NCBI GenBank assembly: GCA_024641085.1
Contig: JAHEDT010000007.1
Location: 28,421-92,420, forward strand
Length of the DNA: 64,000 nucleotides
Direction of reading: 5' to 3'
From: Geobacteraceae bacterium
Lineage (GTDB): Bacteria > Desulfobacterota > Desulfuromonadia > Desulfuromonadales > BM103
Position 1 is the stretch's first letter; each line of letters begins with the position of its first letter. This document shows, in pieces, positions 18,055-25,570 of this stretch. The notes beneath the pieces were generated by a model. It did no database searches, had not been told where the DNA came from, and saw only the letters and a program-made list of their open reading frames with translations. A program made the position numbers and the translations under genes.

Positions 18055-18244
18055 GGACTTATAACCAAAACAAGGGGCAGCCACTAAGTCACCAAGGCAC
18101 GAAAGGATTACAGTGTTGTTTTGCAAGGAGTCCCCTTGCTAGACCTGATCAATCGATCCTAACCGGAAATAAAGTGGATTATGGTGTCTTCGGGACTTCG
18201 TGTCTTCGTGGCATGCATCACCTTTTTATGGGTTATAGAACCCT
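18055..18244 (+). repeat. Dispersed repeat family A, copy A1
   Basis: The element begins GGACTTATAACCAAAACA and ends near GGGTTATAGAACCC. Inside each end is a run of diverged 8-bp units: CACTAAGT/CACCAAGG/CACGAAAG on the left, and GTCTTCGG/GACTTCGT/GTCTTCGT on the right, the latter being the inverse of the left pattern. The element is thus an imperfect inverted repeat around a core of about 80 bp. It shares its left end with A2 (first 22 bp identical) and its right end with A2 and A3. No open frame or transposase is present, so it looks like a non-autonomous, MITE-like or structured element. Confidence 0.8.
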
Positions 18245-18254
18245 TTTATGATGA

Positions 18255-18407
18255 CTCTAAAACCTAAAAATGTTTAACGCGGAGGCGCAAAGGCCGCAGA
18301 GGGGAAGCTCATGAATCTCATGAAATGTTACGGCCCTGGCATTGCTCTCTGCGCCTTCGCGTTGATGAACAGCTTAAGTCTTGTTGTCCCTTTGTTTGGG
18401 GTATAGG
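18255..18407 (+). repeat. Dispersed repeat family B, copy B1
   Basis: It lies between A1 and A2 and starts near CTAAAACCTAAAAATG. The left arm contains 8-bp-period units (ACGCGGAG, GCGCAAAG, then GCCGCAGAG) and the right arm the inverse (CTCTGCGCCTTCGCGTT). A reverse-orientation copy with the same order of landmarks (ACCTAAAAAT, octamer arm, CCCTGGCATTGC, inverse arm, GTTGTTTGGG-like end) lies at 54952-55136. The core motif CTGGCATTGC is also found in A2. Confidence 0.78.
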
Positions 18408-18420
18408 CTCATTTATTTTC

Positions 18421-18592
18421 GGACTTATAACCAAAACAAGGGTTAGCCACTAAGTCACCAAGACGCGCAGCGATCACTGGCATTGCTTATAAGCGCCCCC
18501 CTTGATTGGCCTGGTAAATTGATTCCTGAATAATGTCCTTTTGGTGCCTCGTGTCTTCGTGGCAAGCATCACCTTGTTTTTATGTCTTAAAG
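18421..18592 (+). repeat. Dispersed repeat family A, copy A2
   Basis: A direct copy of A1: the first 22 bp are identical, and AGCCACTAAGTCACCAAG matches again. The core differs from A1 but matches A3 (AGCGATCA then GGCATTGCTTA). The right end, CTCGTGTCTTCGTGGC followed by AGCATCACCTT, matches A1 and A3. It ends about 10 bp before the EamA start codon, in the position where a ribosome-binding site would be expected. Confidence 0.8.
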
Positions 18593-18602
18593 TAGAATAT
18601 TA

Positions 18603-19490
18603 ATGAGCCTGATCGATATATTAGCCGCAATCGCTGTTGCCGTGATCTGGGGGGTCAACATCTCCTTCATCAAGATCAGCGTCGCCGAATTCCCGCCTAT
18701 TTTCTTGACCGGGTTACGTTTTCTTATGGTTGCGCTGCTGCTTATCTGGTGGGTTCGTCCTCCCTGGAAGCAGATGCGGAGGATCGGCATCCTTTCCTTT
18801 GCCTTCGCTGGGGTCCATTTCGGCAGCTTTTTTTACGCGTTGCGCGGGGTTGATGTTTCGATCGTGGCCATTTTCTCCATGCTTGGTGTGCCGTTCTCGG
18901 TACTGTTCGCCAGGCTGCTGTTGAATGAACGCTTCGGCTGGAGAAAGTGTTGCGGTATGGGGATCGCTTTTGCCGGGGTGTTCATCCTGCTTGGTGAACC
19001 TGCCGCTACTGCCAGCCCGTTGCATATGGCTGTGCTCTCTATGGCGGTTGTCGCCTGGGGGTTGGGGAACAACCTTGTCAAGATGCTCGGTCCGGTAAAC
19101 AACTTTGCGCTCAATGCCTGGATGGGGTTGTTTGCCTCGGTGCAACTGCTCCTGGCCTCATGGCTGTTGGAAAGTGGTCAATTGAACGCCCTGCAGAATG
19201 CCAGCATACAAGCCTGGCTGGGCCTGGTCTATGTCGTGCTGATGGCGACGGTCACTGGCTACGGACTCTGGTACTACCTGGTCGGCAAGTATGATGTCGG
19301 CCGAGTTGTCCCGTTTACCTTGCTGGTGCCGGTTGTCGGGGTCCTGACGGGAGTGTTGATGATGGGCGAGGATTTGTCCCTGTCCAAGGTCATCGGCGGG
19401 GTAGTGACGTTGGTCGGAGTGGCCATTATCCAGCTGCGCTGGCGGCATTCGCTGCGGGCGACTGTGTTTCCGAGCGAGCCGACGACCTGA
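18603..19490 (+). CDS. EamA/DMT-family transporter
   Basis: A 295-residue inner-membrane protein with about ten hydrophobic helices in two repeats of five, the EamA (drug/metabolite transporter) plan. N-terminal AAIAVAVIWGVNISFIKI and the second-repeat PFTLLVPVVGVLTGVLMMGE are typical. These proteins usually export metabolites such as amino acids; the substrate here is unknown. There is no good Shine-Dalgarno site before the ATG; instead repeat A2 ends about 10 bp upstream. It is convergent with the aldo/keto reductase gene. Confidence 0.85.
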   Translation: MSLIDILAAIAVAVIWGVNISFIKISVAEFPPIFLTGLRFLMVALLLIWWVRPPWKQMRRIGILSFAFAGVHFGSFFYALRGVDVSIVAIFSMLGVPFSVLFARLLLNERFGWRKCCGMGIAFAGVFILLGEPAATASPLHMAVLSMAVVAWGLGNNLVKMLGPVNNFALNAWMGLFASVQLLLASWLLESGQLNALQNASIQAWLGLVYVVLMATVTGYGLWYYLVGKYDVGRVVPFTLLVPVVGVLTGVLMMGEDLSLSKVIGGVVTLVGVAIIQLRWRHSLRATVFPSEPTT

Positions 19491-19617
19491 GCCCTAGGCT
19501 GAAGCGCCCCAATCCGCCAATCTGCCGGCCACGGGCTGTCCGTGACAGGCCCCGTTCTCCGCCCACAGGGTTCCGGATTGTTCCGCGCAACCTGAGCTGA
19601 TTTTCAGCCCCTGCCCG

Positions 19618-20571
19618 TCACTCATCCCACAGATTCGCCATGGTGTAGGGACTGCCCTCCATGGTCCAGACCCCTCCGGTGTAGTAGCGACGATCCCGGT
19701 TGAGTTTGCCGATCTCGAGGAGGTCCTCCCGGCTCAGGGCGAGGTCGACTGCGGCAAGGTTCTGTTCCAGACGCTGGGGATTCACCGACTTGGGAATCAC
19801 CGATGCGCCCCGGGCGATAATCCAGCTGAGCAGAATCTGGGCCGGGGCCACACCATGTTTCCCGGCGAGGGCCTTGATGGTCGGGTCCTCCATGAGAACC
19901 GGTTCGCCGGCGGCGCGGGCGCGGGCCGGCCGATCCGGTGATCCCAGGGGTGAGTACGCCGTCAGGTAGATTTTGTGCTTGCGACAGAAGTCGACCAAGG
20001 CAGGCTGCTGCAGATAAGGGTGCAGCTCGACCTGATTCACCTCCGGTTTGCACCTGGAGGCTTCAAGCAGCGCCTTCAGCTTGACAATGCTGAAGTTGGA
20101 CACCCCGATGTGTCTGCACACCCCTTGGTCTACCAGGGTCTCCATGGCCCGCCATGTCTCACGGATCGGCATCTCGGCAAGGGGAATCATGTCTTCCGCT
20201 GTTTCAGGGAAGTGAACACTGCTCTTAATGGCAACCGGCCAGTGCATGAGATAGAGGTCGAGGTAATCCAGGTTCAAGTCGGCAAGGGTTTTCTCCAGCC
20301 CCTTCGGGACGTCCGCAGGATCATGGAAGCTGTTCCATAGTTTGGAAGTAATCCACATCTGCTCTCGACTTGCGATGCCGGCCTGGAATGCTTCGGTGAG
20401 CGCCTGGCCTATCTCGGGCTCGTTGCCGTAGAAGTATGCGCAATCTATATGACGATAGCCGAGACGCACCGCGTCCTTGACGGCTTTGTAGACATCGCCG
20501 GGCTGGGATTTAAAGGTCCCCAGGCCCAGAACCGGCATCTGGTCGCCGTTGTCGAATGTAAGAGTTTTCAT
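19618..20571 (-). CDS. Aldo/keto reductase
   Basis: A 317-residue NADPH-type aldo/keto reductase. The catalytic tetrad is visible: Asp in HIDCAYFYGNE with Tyr, Lys in WITSKLWN, and His in YLMHWPV. HIGVSNFS and IPKSVNPQRLEQN (the NADPH 2'-phosphate loop) follow. It lies 40 bp after the IclR regulator gene on the same strand and behind kduI, so it is likely part of the uronate regulon and may reduce a uronate or its keto product. AGAGAGG precedes the ATG. The substrate cannot be read from sequence. Confidence 0.88.
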   Translation of the reverse strand: MKTLTFDNGDQMPVLGLGTFKSQPGDVYKAVKDAVRLGYRHIDCAYFYGNEPEIGQALTEAFQAGIASREQMWITSKLWNSFHDPADVPKGLEKTLADLNLDYLDLYLMHWPVAIKSSVHFPETAEDMIPLAEMPIRETWRAMETLVDQGVCRHIGVSNFSIVKLKALLEASRCKPEVNQVELHPYLQQPALVDFCRKHKIYLTAYSPLGSPDRPARARAAGEPVLMEDPTIKALAGKHGVAPAQILLSWIIARGASVIPKSVNPQRLEQNLAAVDLALSREDLLEIGKLNRDRRYYTGGVWTMEGSPYTMANLWDE

Positions 20572-20611
20572 GACTGCCTCTCTCTTTGAAAGCCTTGTGC
20601 CTTACGATCTG

Positions 20612-21391
20612 TCACCCGGCGAGTTGGCGAATCCTGCTGCGCGGACAGCCCATTTTCGCTGAAATGTCCGCGGCGCACTTGACGACCTGCTTGGCAAAGT
20701 CATTCCATAACTTGTCAGGATGAGTGTTGATATCCCAGGCAATACTCACCGCAGCAATGACCCGATCCCGATAATCAAAAATGGGTGCACCGACACAGCG
20801 GGTGCCCTTCTCATTCTCCTCATCGTCGATTGACCACCCCCTTGACCGGGTCTGTCTTGTTTCTGCAAGCAGGGCATCAATCGTTGAAATGGTTTTTTTG
20901 TTGATCGTTACAAGTTTTTTGTCGAAATAGAGTTCCTCGATCTCTTTATCACCAAGCCCGGACAGCATGGCCTTGCCTAGCGAGGTGGCATGCAGAGGGA
21001 GACGCTTGCCGATAATCGTGTAGCGTCTCAGGCTGTTAAAGGTTTCCACCTTGTCGATGTAGACGATTTCGGCGCCGTCCATGATCGCTAAAAAAGCTGT
21101 CTGCCCAGTCAGTTTGCTGAGCTGGTGTAAAAAGGGGTTTGCTTCGGTCTTCAGCTCCAGGCTGTTTAGATAGAGGCTGGCGAGTTCTACAAAACCGATT
21201 CCCAGTTTGTAGTTTCCTGTCTGCAGATCTTTTTCGACATACCCCCTCTCCCGAAGCGATTTCAGCAGACGATGGACCGTGCTTTTGTGCAGGTCCAATC
21301 GCCGGCTGATTTCAGTCATGGCAATAGTGCGGGGCTCCTGGGAAAGGAGTTCGATAATGTCAAAAGCTCGATCAATGGATTGTACACTCAT
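20612..21391 (-). CDS. IclR-family transcriptional regulator (KdgR-like)
   Basis: A 259-residue regulator. The N-terminal winged helix-turn-helix (about residues 5-60) contains AMTEISRRLDLHKSTVHRLLKSL. The C-terminal effector domain has QTAFLAIMDGAEIVYIDKVE, LPLHATSLGKAML, GWSIDDEENEKGTRCVGAPIFD and AVSIAWD, all IclR-like. IclR proteins of the KdgR type sense 2-keto-3-deoxygluconate. Its place between kduI and an aldo/keto reductase, opposite the SDR-TRAP-uxaC-kduD-kdgK genes, makes it the prime candidate to bind the paired blocks at 22.5-22.8 and 29.65-29.87 kb. Confidence 0.9.
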   Translation of the reverse strand: MSVQSIDRAFDIIELLSQEPRTIAMTEISRRLDLHKSTVHRLLKSLRERGYVEKDLQTGNYKLGIGFVELASLYLNSLELKTEANPFLHQLSKLTGQTAFLAIMDGAEIVYIDKVETFNSLRRYTIIGKRLPLHATSLGKAMLSGLGDKEIEELYFDKKLVTINKKTISTIDALLAETRQTRSRGWSIDDEENEKGTRCVGAPIFDYRDRVIAAVSIAWDINTHPDKLWNDFAKQVVKCAADISAKMGCPRSRIRQLAG

Positions 21392-21569
21392 AGTCAGTCT
21401 TCTTGTTCTTCATAACTATCAGGCCATGAGACCTGGTTGAATCTTGCAGTGAACAACAATTTGCTCACCACCTACAATAACAATCAAACGGATCAGGGGT
21501 TCCCCCGGGGAGGACGATGCCCCGGACGTTCAAATAGCGCAGAACGAACCTGGCCGTGGTGCTTTTTCA

Positions 21570-22400
21570 TTAGCGCAGCTCTGCCATCGGGACATGGTCC
21601 ATGTCATCGAACAACTGGTTTTCGCCGCACATCCCCCAGATGAAAGTGTAGTTTGAAGTCCCCACTCCGGAATGGATCGACCAGGATGGTGAGAGGACGG
21701 CCTCTTCATTGCGGAGGACGATATGCCTGGTTTCGCCAGGGGTGCCCATGAGGTGGAATACGGCCTGGTCCTGATCCAACTCGAAATAGAAGTAGGCCTC
21801 CATGCGTCGTTCATGGGTGTGCGTCGGCATGGTATTCCAGACACTTCCAGTTTCGAGAGTCGTCATGCCCATCACCAGCTGGCAGCTCTTGATTCCGTTC
21901 GGATGAATGTATTTCCGGATGGTTCTGCGGTTACTGGTGGCCAGGTCGCCGAGTTGAATGGGTTCCGCTTCGGAAAACTTTGCCATTTCAGTCGGGTACG
22001 CAGCATGGGCCGGCGATGAATTGAGGTAAAATTTAGCCGGGTTCTCCGGATTATCGCTTGTAAAGGAGATCTCTTTTGCCCCCATCCCTATATAAAGGCC
22101 ATCTTTGCTGGCGATTGGAAACGTCTTCCCGTCCAGATTTACTGTGCCTGGCCCGCCGACATTGATGACTCCCATTTCCCTTCTCTGCAGCAGAAAATCG
22201 CTGCCGATTATTTTCCGGTCGATTTGAAGTGACAGCGGTTTTCTGGGGCAAGCGCCGCCAACGATCAGGCGATCGTTGAAACTGTAGACAAGTTTGAGCT
22301 GGTCCGGGATGAACAGTTTTGTCATAAGGAAATGCTCGCGCAGCGTTTCGGTGTCCATCGCCTCGGCATGTTCCGGATGTACGGCATATCTGGTCTCCAT
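21570..22400 (-). CDS. kduI: 5-dehydro-4-deoxy-D-glucuronate isomerase
   Basis: A 276-residue cupin-type isomerase of normal KduI length. The metal-binding cluster MPTHTHERRMEAY puts His194, His196 and Glu201 where KduI has zinc ligands. The protein opens METRYAVHPEHAEAMDTE and carries FYLNSSPAHAAYPT, as in the family. It converts 4-deoxy-5-keto-uronate, from unsaturated oligogalacturonides or other polyuronides, to 2,5-diketo-3-deoxygluconate, which KduD then reduces. AGGAG lies upstream of the ATG. A 178-bp gap with no gene separates its stop from the IclR start. Confidence 0.95.
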   Translation of the reverse strand: METRYAVHPEHAEAMDTETLREHFLMTKLFIPDQLKLVYSFNDRLIVGGACPRKPLSLQIDRKIIGSDFLLQRREMGVINVGGPGTVNLDGKTFPIASKDGLYIGMGAKEISFTSDNPENPAKFYLNSSPAHAAYPTEMAKFSEAEPIQLGDLATSNRRTIRKYIHPNGIKSCQLVMGMTTLETGSVWNTMPTHTHERRMEAYFYFELDQDQAVFHLMGTPGETRHIVLRNEEAVLSPSWSIHSGVGTSNYTFIWGMCGENQLFDDMDHVPMAELR

Positions 22401-22532
22401 AATGACTCCTCCAATCGATGGCGGTAAAGAAGCTCTTGCCTCAAAGATAATGAGCTGAGGTCAGCGGGCGACTTGCGAAGCATGAGAGCAAATCGCTACG
22501 ACAGCTAATATATAAACAAATTTCTACTATAT

Positions 22533-22566
22533 GGCAAATAATTTCATATTATGGAACAAACTATTC
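22533..22566. promoter_or_regulatory. Conserved block 1, candidate regulator site
   Basis: It begins GGCAAATAATTTCATA and contains GGAACAA. 24 of 34 positions match, by eye and ungapped, the segment at 29651-29684. In both promoters block 1 starts about 180 bp upstream of block 2. It is a candidate site for the IclR regulator or for another activator. Confidence 0.5.
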
Positions 22567-22716
22567 ATATTTTTATCTGAATTTCAGGAATATTGTGCAA
22601 TTTTCAAGATTCTGGAGCGCGTTTTTGCCTTTCCTATATTAAATATAAATATATGAATTTGATAAGGTATTAATGGTTTAGTACATTTTTAAAAAAATGT
22701 CAGCAAGTGAAAACCC

Positions 22717-22760
22717 TTGACATTTTTTGGAAACCAAGTTTTATAATGTGGGACACATTA
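22717..22760 (+). promoter_or_regulatory. Promoter with conserved block 2 upstream of the SDR gene
   Basis: TTGACA (22717-22722) and TATAAT (22742-22747) form a sigma-70-like promoter with a long 19-bp spacer. Between them is GGAAACCAAGTTTT, holding the inverted repeat AAAC-N3-GTTT. 22 of the first 26 positions are identical to 29827-29852. A site inside the spacer would suit repression by the IclR protein. Confidence 0.6.
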
Positions 22761-22853
22761 ACTGTACACGCGGTCATCTAAAATGAGACGTCGTGACGTT
22801 TCGTCTGACTGGAAGGTGGCCCTGAAGAGGCTGGACGTATCGAGGAGCGATAG

Positions 22854-23618
22854 ATGGAGATCTCTCTGTCAGGTAAAACGGCTGTTGTGACCGGCGGAAA
22901 TATTGGCATCGGACGTGCCGTTTCATTGGCTTTCGCACGCTGTGGTGCGGATGTCGCACTCACCTATTATTCTCATCAGAATGAGGGCGAGAAAACCGCA
23001 GAGGCGATTAAGCAGATGGGGCGCAAAGCCTTTGCTTTTCAATTGGATGCCACTGATTCATCCCAGGTCAACCAGGTTGTGGGTCGGGCTGCCGAAGCGC
23101 TGGGCGGGCATATTGATATACTGATGAATAATGCCGGCCATCTGGTCGGGCGCTCAAGCATTGTCGATATGACAGATGAACACTGGTTTCAGACGATCAA
23201 TGTCAATCTGACGAGCACCTTTTTTTGTACGCGGGCTGTATTGCCATTCATGAGCAGGGGGTGGGGCCGCATCATTAATATGTCCTCCCTGGCCGCCCGC
23301 AACGGTGGCGGGGCTGGTGCAACCGCTTATGCAGCTTCAAAAAGTGCTGTTATTGCTTTTACCTACGGACTGTGCAAAGAGGTGGCTGACCGGGGAATCA
23401 CTGTCAATGCCGTGGCCCCTGGCCTCATCCTGGATACGCCTTTTCACGAAACATTCAATACCAACGAGGGAATCAAGGCGGCCATCAACAGTATCCCTCT
23501 GAAGCGCGGTGGCACCCCGGATGATGTCGCCAACACGGTGCTCTACTTTGCTTCTGAACTCGGTTCTTTTATCACCGGTGAGATAGCCGAGATTAATGGT
23601 GGTATGTATTTTACCTAG
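22854..23618 (+). CDS. Short-chain dehydrogenase/reductase
   Basis: A 254-residue classical SDR. The cofactor motif is TGGNIGIG (residues 13-20), then NNAG, the catalytic Ser in NMSSLAA and YAASK, and GEIAEINGG near the end. It resembles FabG/glucose-1-dehydrogenase types more than KduD and is not the same subtype as the KduD at 29928. It starts the plus-strand arm of the uronate regulon. Since uxaC is present but no mannitol-dehydrogenase-type UxaB/UxuB was found, it may reduce the ketouronate; this is inference only. GAGGAG lies 9 bp before the ATG. Confidence 0.85.
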   Translation: MEISLSGKTAVVTGGNIGIGRAVSLAFARCGADVALTYYSHQNEGEKTAEAIKQMGRKAFAFQLDATDSSQVNQVVGRAAEALGGHIDILMNNAGHLVGRSSIVDMTDEHWFQTINVNLTSTFFCTRAVLPFMSRGWGRIINMSSLAARNGGGAGATAYAASKSAVIAFTYGLCKEVADRGITVNAVAPGLILDTPFHETFNTNEGIKAAINSIPLKRGGTPDDVANTVLYFASELGSFITGEIAEINGGMYFT

Positions 23619-23928
23619 GAAGGATTGAAGAGGACGAAACGTAGGGCGCGCATTCTGTAGAGTGCTGCTGATTGTACTTGGCGAAATTTGTCTTATAATC
23701 ACAAGGATTGGAGGAAGGTTCTCCTCAGAAGGCATACCGGTTAAGTTGCATTTAATGAGCTAGCCGCTCCTTAGTGGTGAATGCTTTATTCTAAATGTAG
23801 CTTAAATATAGCTTATGCGCACAGACATTCCTTAAAGGAGGTTATGCCTATGAAATATCAGATAATTATTTTCTTCTAGACGTGACTTAACCTGGGACGC
23901 AAGTACAGACATTCCTCAAAGGAGAACT
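23619..23928 (+). promoter_or_regulatory. Intergenic region upstream of dctP with its own promoter
   Basis: This 310-bp region holds no full gene. TTGTAC (23672-23677) and TATAAT (23694-23699) at 16-bp spacing make a plausible promoter. Further on is an 11-bp-spaced direct repeat of TAGCTTA (about 23799-23817) and then a duplicated dctP leader (listed separately). Conserved blocks 1 and 2 are not present, so the transporter may be controlled differently from its neighbours. Confidence 0.5.
23850..23879 (+). pseudogene. Nine-codon vestigial duplicate of the dctP start
   Basis: ACAGACATTCCTTAAAGGAG (from 23821) precedes ATGAAATATCAG..., which stops at TAG after nine codons (MKYQIIIFF). About 80 bp downstream the same layout recurs: ACAGACATTCCTCAAAGGAG, then the real dctP start. 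The first copy is a complete ribosome-binding site with a short hydrophobic open frame. It is either a remnant of a tandem duplication or a translated leader peptide. Confidence 0.5.
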
Positions 23929-24921
23929 ATGACCATGAAATTCCTGAAAATGATTACCTTGTCAATTTGTGCAATCGCTCTCATTGTCGGTTCATCCGTT
24001 TCGGTGCAAGCCAAAGAATGGCGTGGTTGGAACATCCATGTTGCCGGATATCCCAATACGGTCGCAATGGATAAATTCGCCGAACTGTTAAAGGAAAAGT
24101 CCGGCGGTAAAATGACGCTGAAGATGTACCATGCCGGCACCCTCGGCAGCCAACCGGATGCCATCGAGCAGGTCCGGCTGGGCGGTCTTGAGATTGCCAA
24201 CTTCAACCTTGGACCTCTTGGCCCCATCGTCCCGGAAGCCAATGTCGTTTCCTTGCCTTTCATCTTCAAGAATACTGATCACATGTGGCGGGTCCTGGAC
24301 GGCAAAGCGGGCGACATGATCAACGCCGGCATGGCGAAAAAAGGTCTCGTTGCCCTGGCCTGGTATGATGCCGGTTCCCGTTCGTTCTACAACTCGAAGA
24401 AGCCCATCCAAACGCCGGCCGACGTCGTCGGCATGAAAGTTCGGGTTATGAACAACGACCTGTATTCCGGGATGATCAAGGCCCTCGGCGGCAATCCCTC
24501 GCCGATGGCTTTTTCCGAAGTCTACCAGTCCCTCAAAACCGGTGTCGTCGATGGCGCTGAAAACAACTGGCCGTCCTACGAGTCAACCGGCCACTTCGAG
24601 GTCGCGCCTTATTACTCCGTATCGCAGCATCTGATCATCCCCGAGACCCTGTGTATCAATGCCGATGTGTACAACTCGCTGTCGGCCGCTGACCAGAAGA
24701 TCCTCAAGGAGGCCGCTCAGGAGTCTGCTGTTCTGCAGCGCCAACTCTGGAAGGAGCGCGAAAAGGCCAGTGAGGAAAAGGTCCTGAAGGGCGGCGCCAA
24801 GATGAATACAATACCGGACAAGAGCGCCTTCCAGGCCGCAATGAAGCCGGTGTACGATAAATTCCTGGCTGATAACCCCGACCTGAAACCGCTGGTCGCG
24901 TTGATCCAGAATACGCCATAG
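23929..24921 (+). CDS. dctP: TRAP transporter solute-binding protein DctP
   Basis: A 330-residue periplasmic binding protein. The N-terminal signal peptide (lysine, hydrophobic stretch, cleavage near VQAKE at about residue 30) is clear. The mature part has GTLGSQPDAIEQVRLGGLEIA, the conserved GMKVRVMNN segment with the carboxylate-binding arginine, and AFSEVYQSLKTGVVDGAENN, the family signature. It delivers the substrate to the DctQM encoded downstream; the context suggests a uronate or aldonate. AAAGGAG precedes the ATG at 23929; the ATG at 23935 is a possible alternative. Confidence 0.93.
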   Translation: MTMKFLKMITLSICAIALIVGSSVSVQAKEWRGWNIHVAGYPNTVAMDKFAELLKEKSGGKMTLKMYHAGTLGSQPDAIEQVRLGGLEIANFNLGPLGPIVPEANVVSLPFIFKNTDHMWRVLDGKAGDMINAGMAKKGLVALAWYDAGSRSFYNSKKPIQTPADVVGMKVRVMNNDLYSGMIKALGGNPSPMAFSEVYQSLKTGVVDGAENNWPSYESTGHFEVAPYYSVSQHLIIPETLCINADVYNSLSAADQKILKEAAQESAVLQRQLWKEREKASEEKVLKGGAKMNTIPDKSAFQAAMKPVYDKFLADNPDLKPLVALIQNTP

Positions 24922-24937
24922 TTTTGGTCTGAAAAGG

Positions 24938-24987
24938 CCCCCGATCGTCGGTATTTCCCTTATTCCGGGACATACCGATGATCGGGG
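24938..24987 (+). promoter_or_regulatory. Long stem-loop between dctP and dctQ
   Basis: CCCCGATCGTCGGTAT (24939-24954) pairs with ATACCGATGATCGGGG (24972-24987), leaving one G-T wobble in a 16-bp stem and a 17-nt loop. It has no following T-run, so it is more likely a 3'-end stabiliser or partial terminator that keeps dctP transcript more abundant than dctQM. Confidence 0.65.
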
Positions 24988-25039
24988 TGTTGCCCGTGAT
25001 CGCGATGGATGAAGCTGACACCCGAATAGGATAGTGCGC

Positions 25040-25552
25040 ATGTCCACGGAAGAATTGCCGAAAAATCCCCGGTCCCTGTTCGACCGCCTGCTTGATCAGA
25101 TCAGCAAGTTCAGCATGATTTTCTGCGGTATCGCCCTGGTATTCATGACGGTTATTTTCGGCTGGCTGGTTTTTGGCCGCTATGTTCTCAATTCGACGCC
25201 GACCTGGGTTGAACAGGTGTCCCTGCTATTGGTTGTCTACATCGGCTTCATCGGCGCAGCCGTCGGCGTACACCGGAAAACCCACCTGGGCGTGGCCGTG
25301 TTCTGGGAGATGAGCCCCGAACCGCTGCGTCGAATCTTCGACTTTCTGTCCTACAGTATCTTAGGTGCATTCGGCCTGACCATGGTCATCTACGGCTACA
25401 AGCTGACCCTGTTCAAGTGGGATACCGACATTCCTCTTCTCCGTATCTCGGAAGGGTGGCGGTCTCTGCCGATCATGTTGAGCGGGGTTTTTGTCCTGCT
25501 TGCTTCCATAGGCCACCTGATTCACTTTTTCAAGCGCACTAACCGGAAATAA
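25040..25552 (+). CDS. dctQ: TRAP transporter small permease DctQ
   Basis: A 170-residue inner-membrane protein with four hydrophobic helices, the DctQ plan. The central TPTWVEQVSLLLVVYIGFIGAAVGVHRKTHLGV stretch is the family hallmark. It joins DctM in the membrane complex. The ATG at 25040 was preferred to the GTG at 25034; the upstream site (AATAGGATAG) is weak, consistent with lower expression than dctP. It follows the stem-loop and precedes dctM by 18 bp. Confidence 0.9.
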   Translation: MSTEELPKNPRSLFDRLLDQISKFSMIFCGIALVFMTVIFGWLVFGRYVLNSTPTWVEQVSLLLVVYIGFIGAAVGVHRKTHLGVAVFWEMSPEPLRRIFDFLSYSILGAFGLTMVIYGYKLTLFKWDTDIPLLRISEGWRSLPIMLSGVFVLLASIGHLIHFFKRTNRK

Positions 25553-25570
25553 ACTGGAGATCTCTGATCC

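Larger units (their letters stand above)
17919..18602. other. Gene-free stretch filled by three dispersed repeat elements
   Basis: No convincing gene in 684 bp. The first 135 bp are unremarkable. The rest is almost wholly made of repeat copies A1, B1 and A2 (listed separately), which lead straight into the EamA start codon. The only other sequence is short linkers. Confidence 0.8.
22401..22853. promoter_or_regulatory. Divergent AT-rich control region between kduI and the SDR gene
   Basis: This 453-bp region separates the two arms of the uronate regulon. It is far richer in A+T than the genes around it. It contains conserved block 1 (22533-22566), conserved block 2 with a plus-strand promoter (22717-22760), and a possible minus-strand promoter for kduI with TTGCCA around 22533-22538 and TATATT around 22508-22513 (spacing about 19). 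No gene was found. Confidence 0.7.

Noticed and set aside
18055..18600. The repeat array as an insertion sequence with a transposase
   Set aside because: No open frame of useful length lies inside any copy; at most the elements are non-autonomous.
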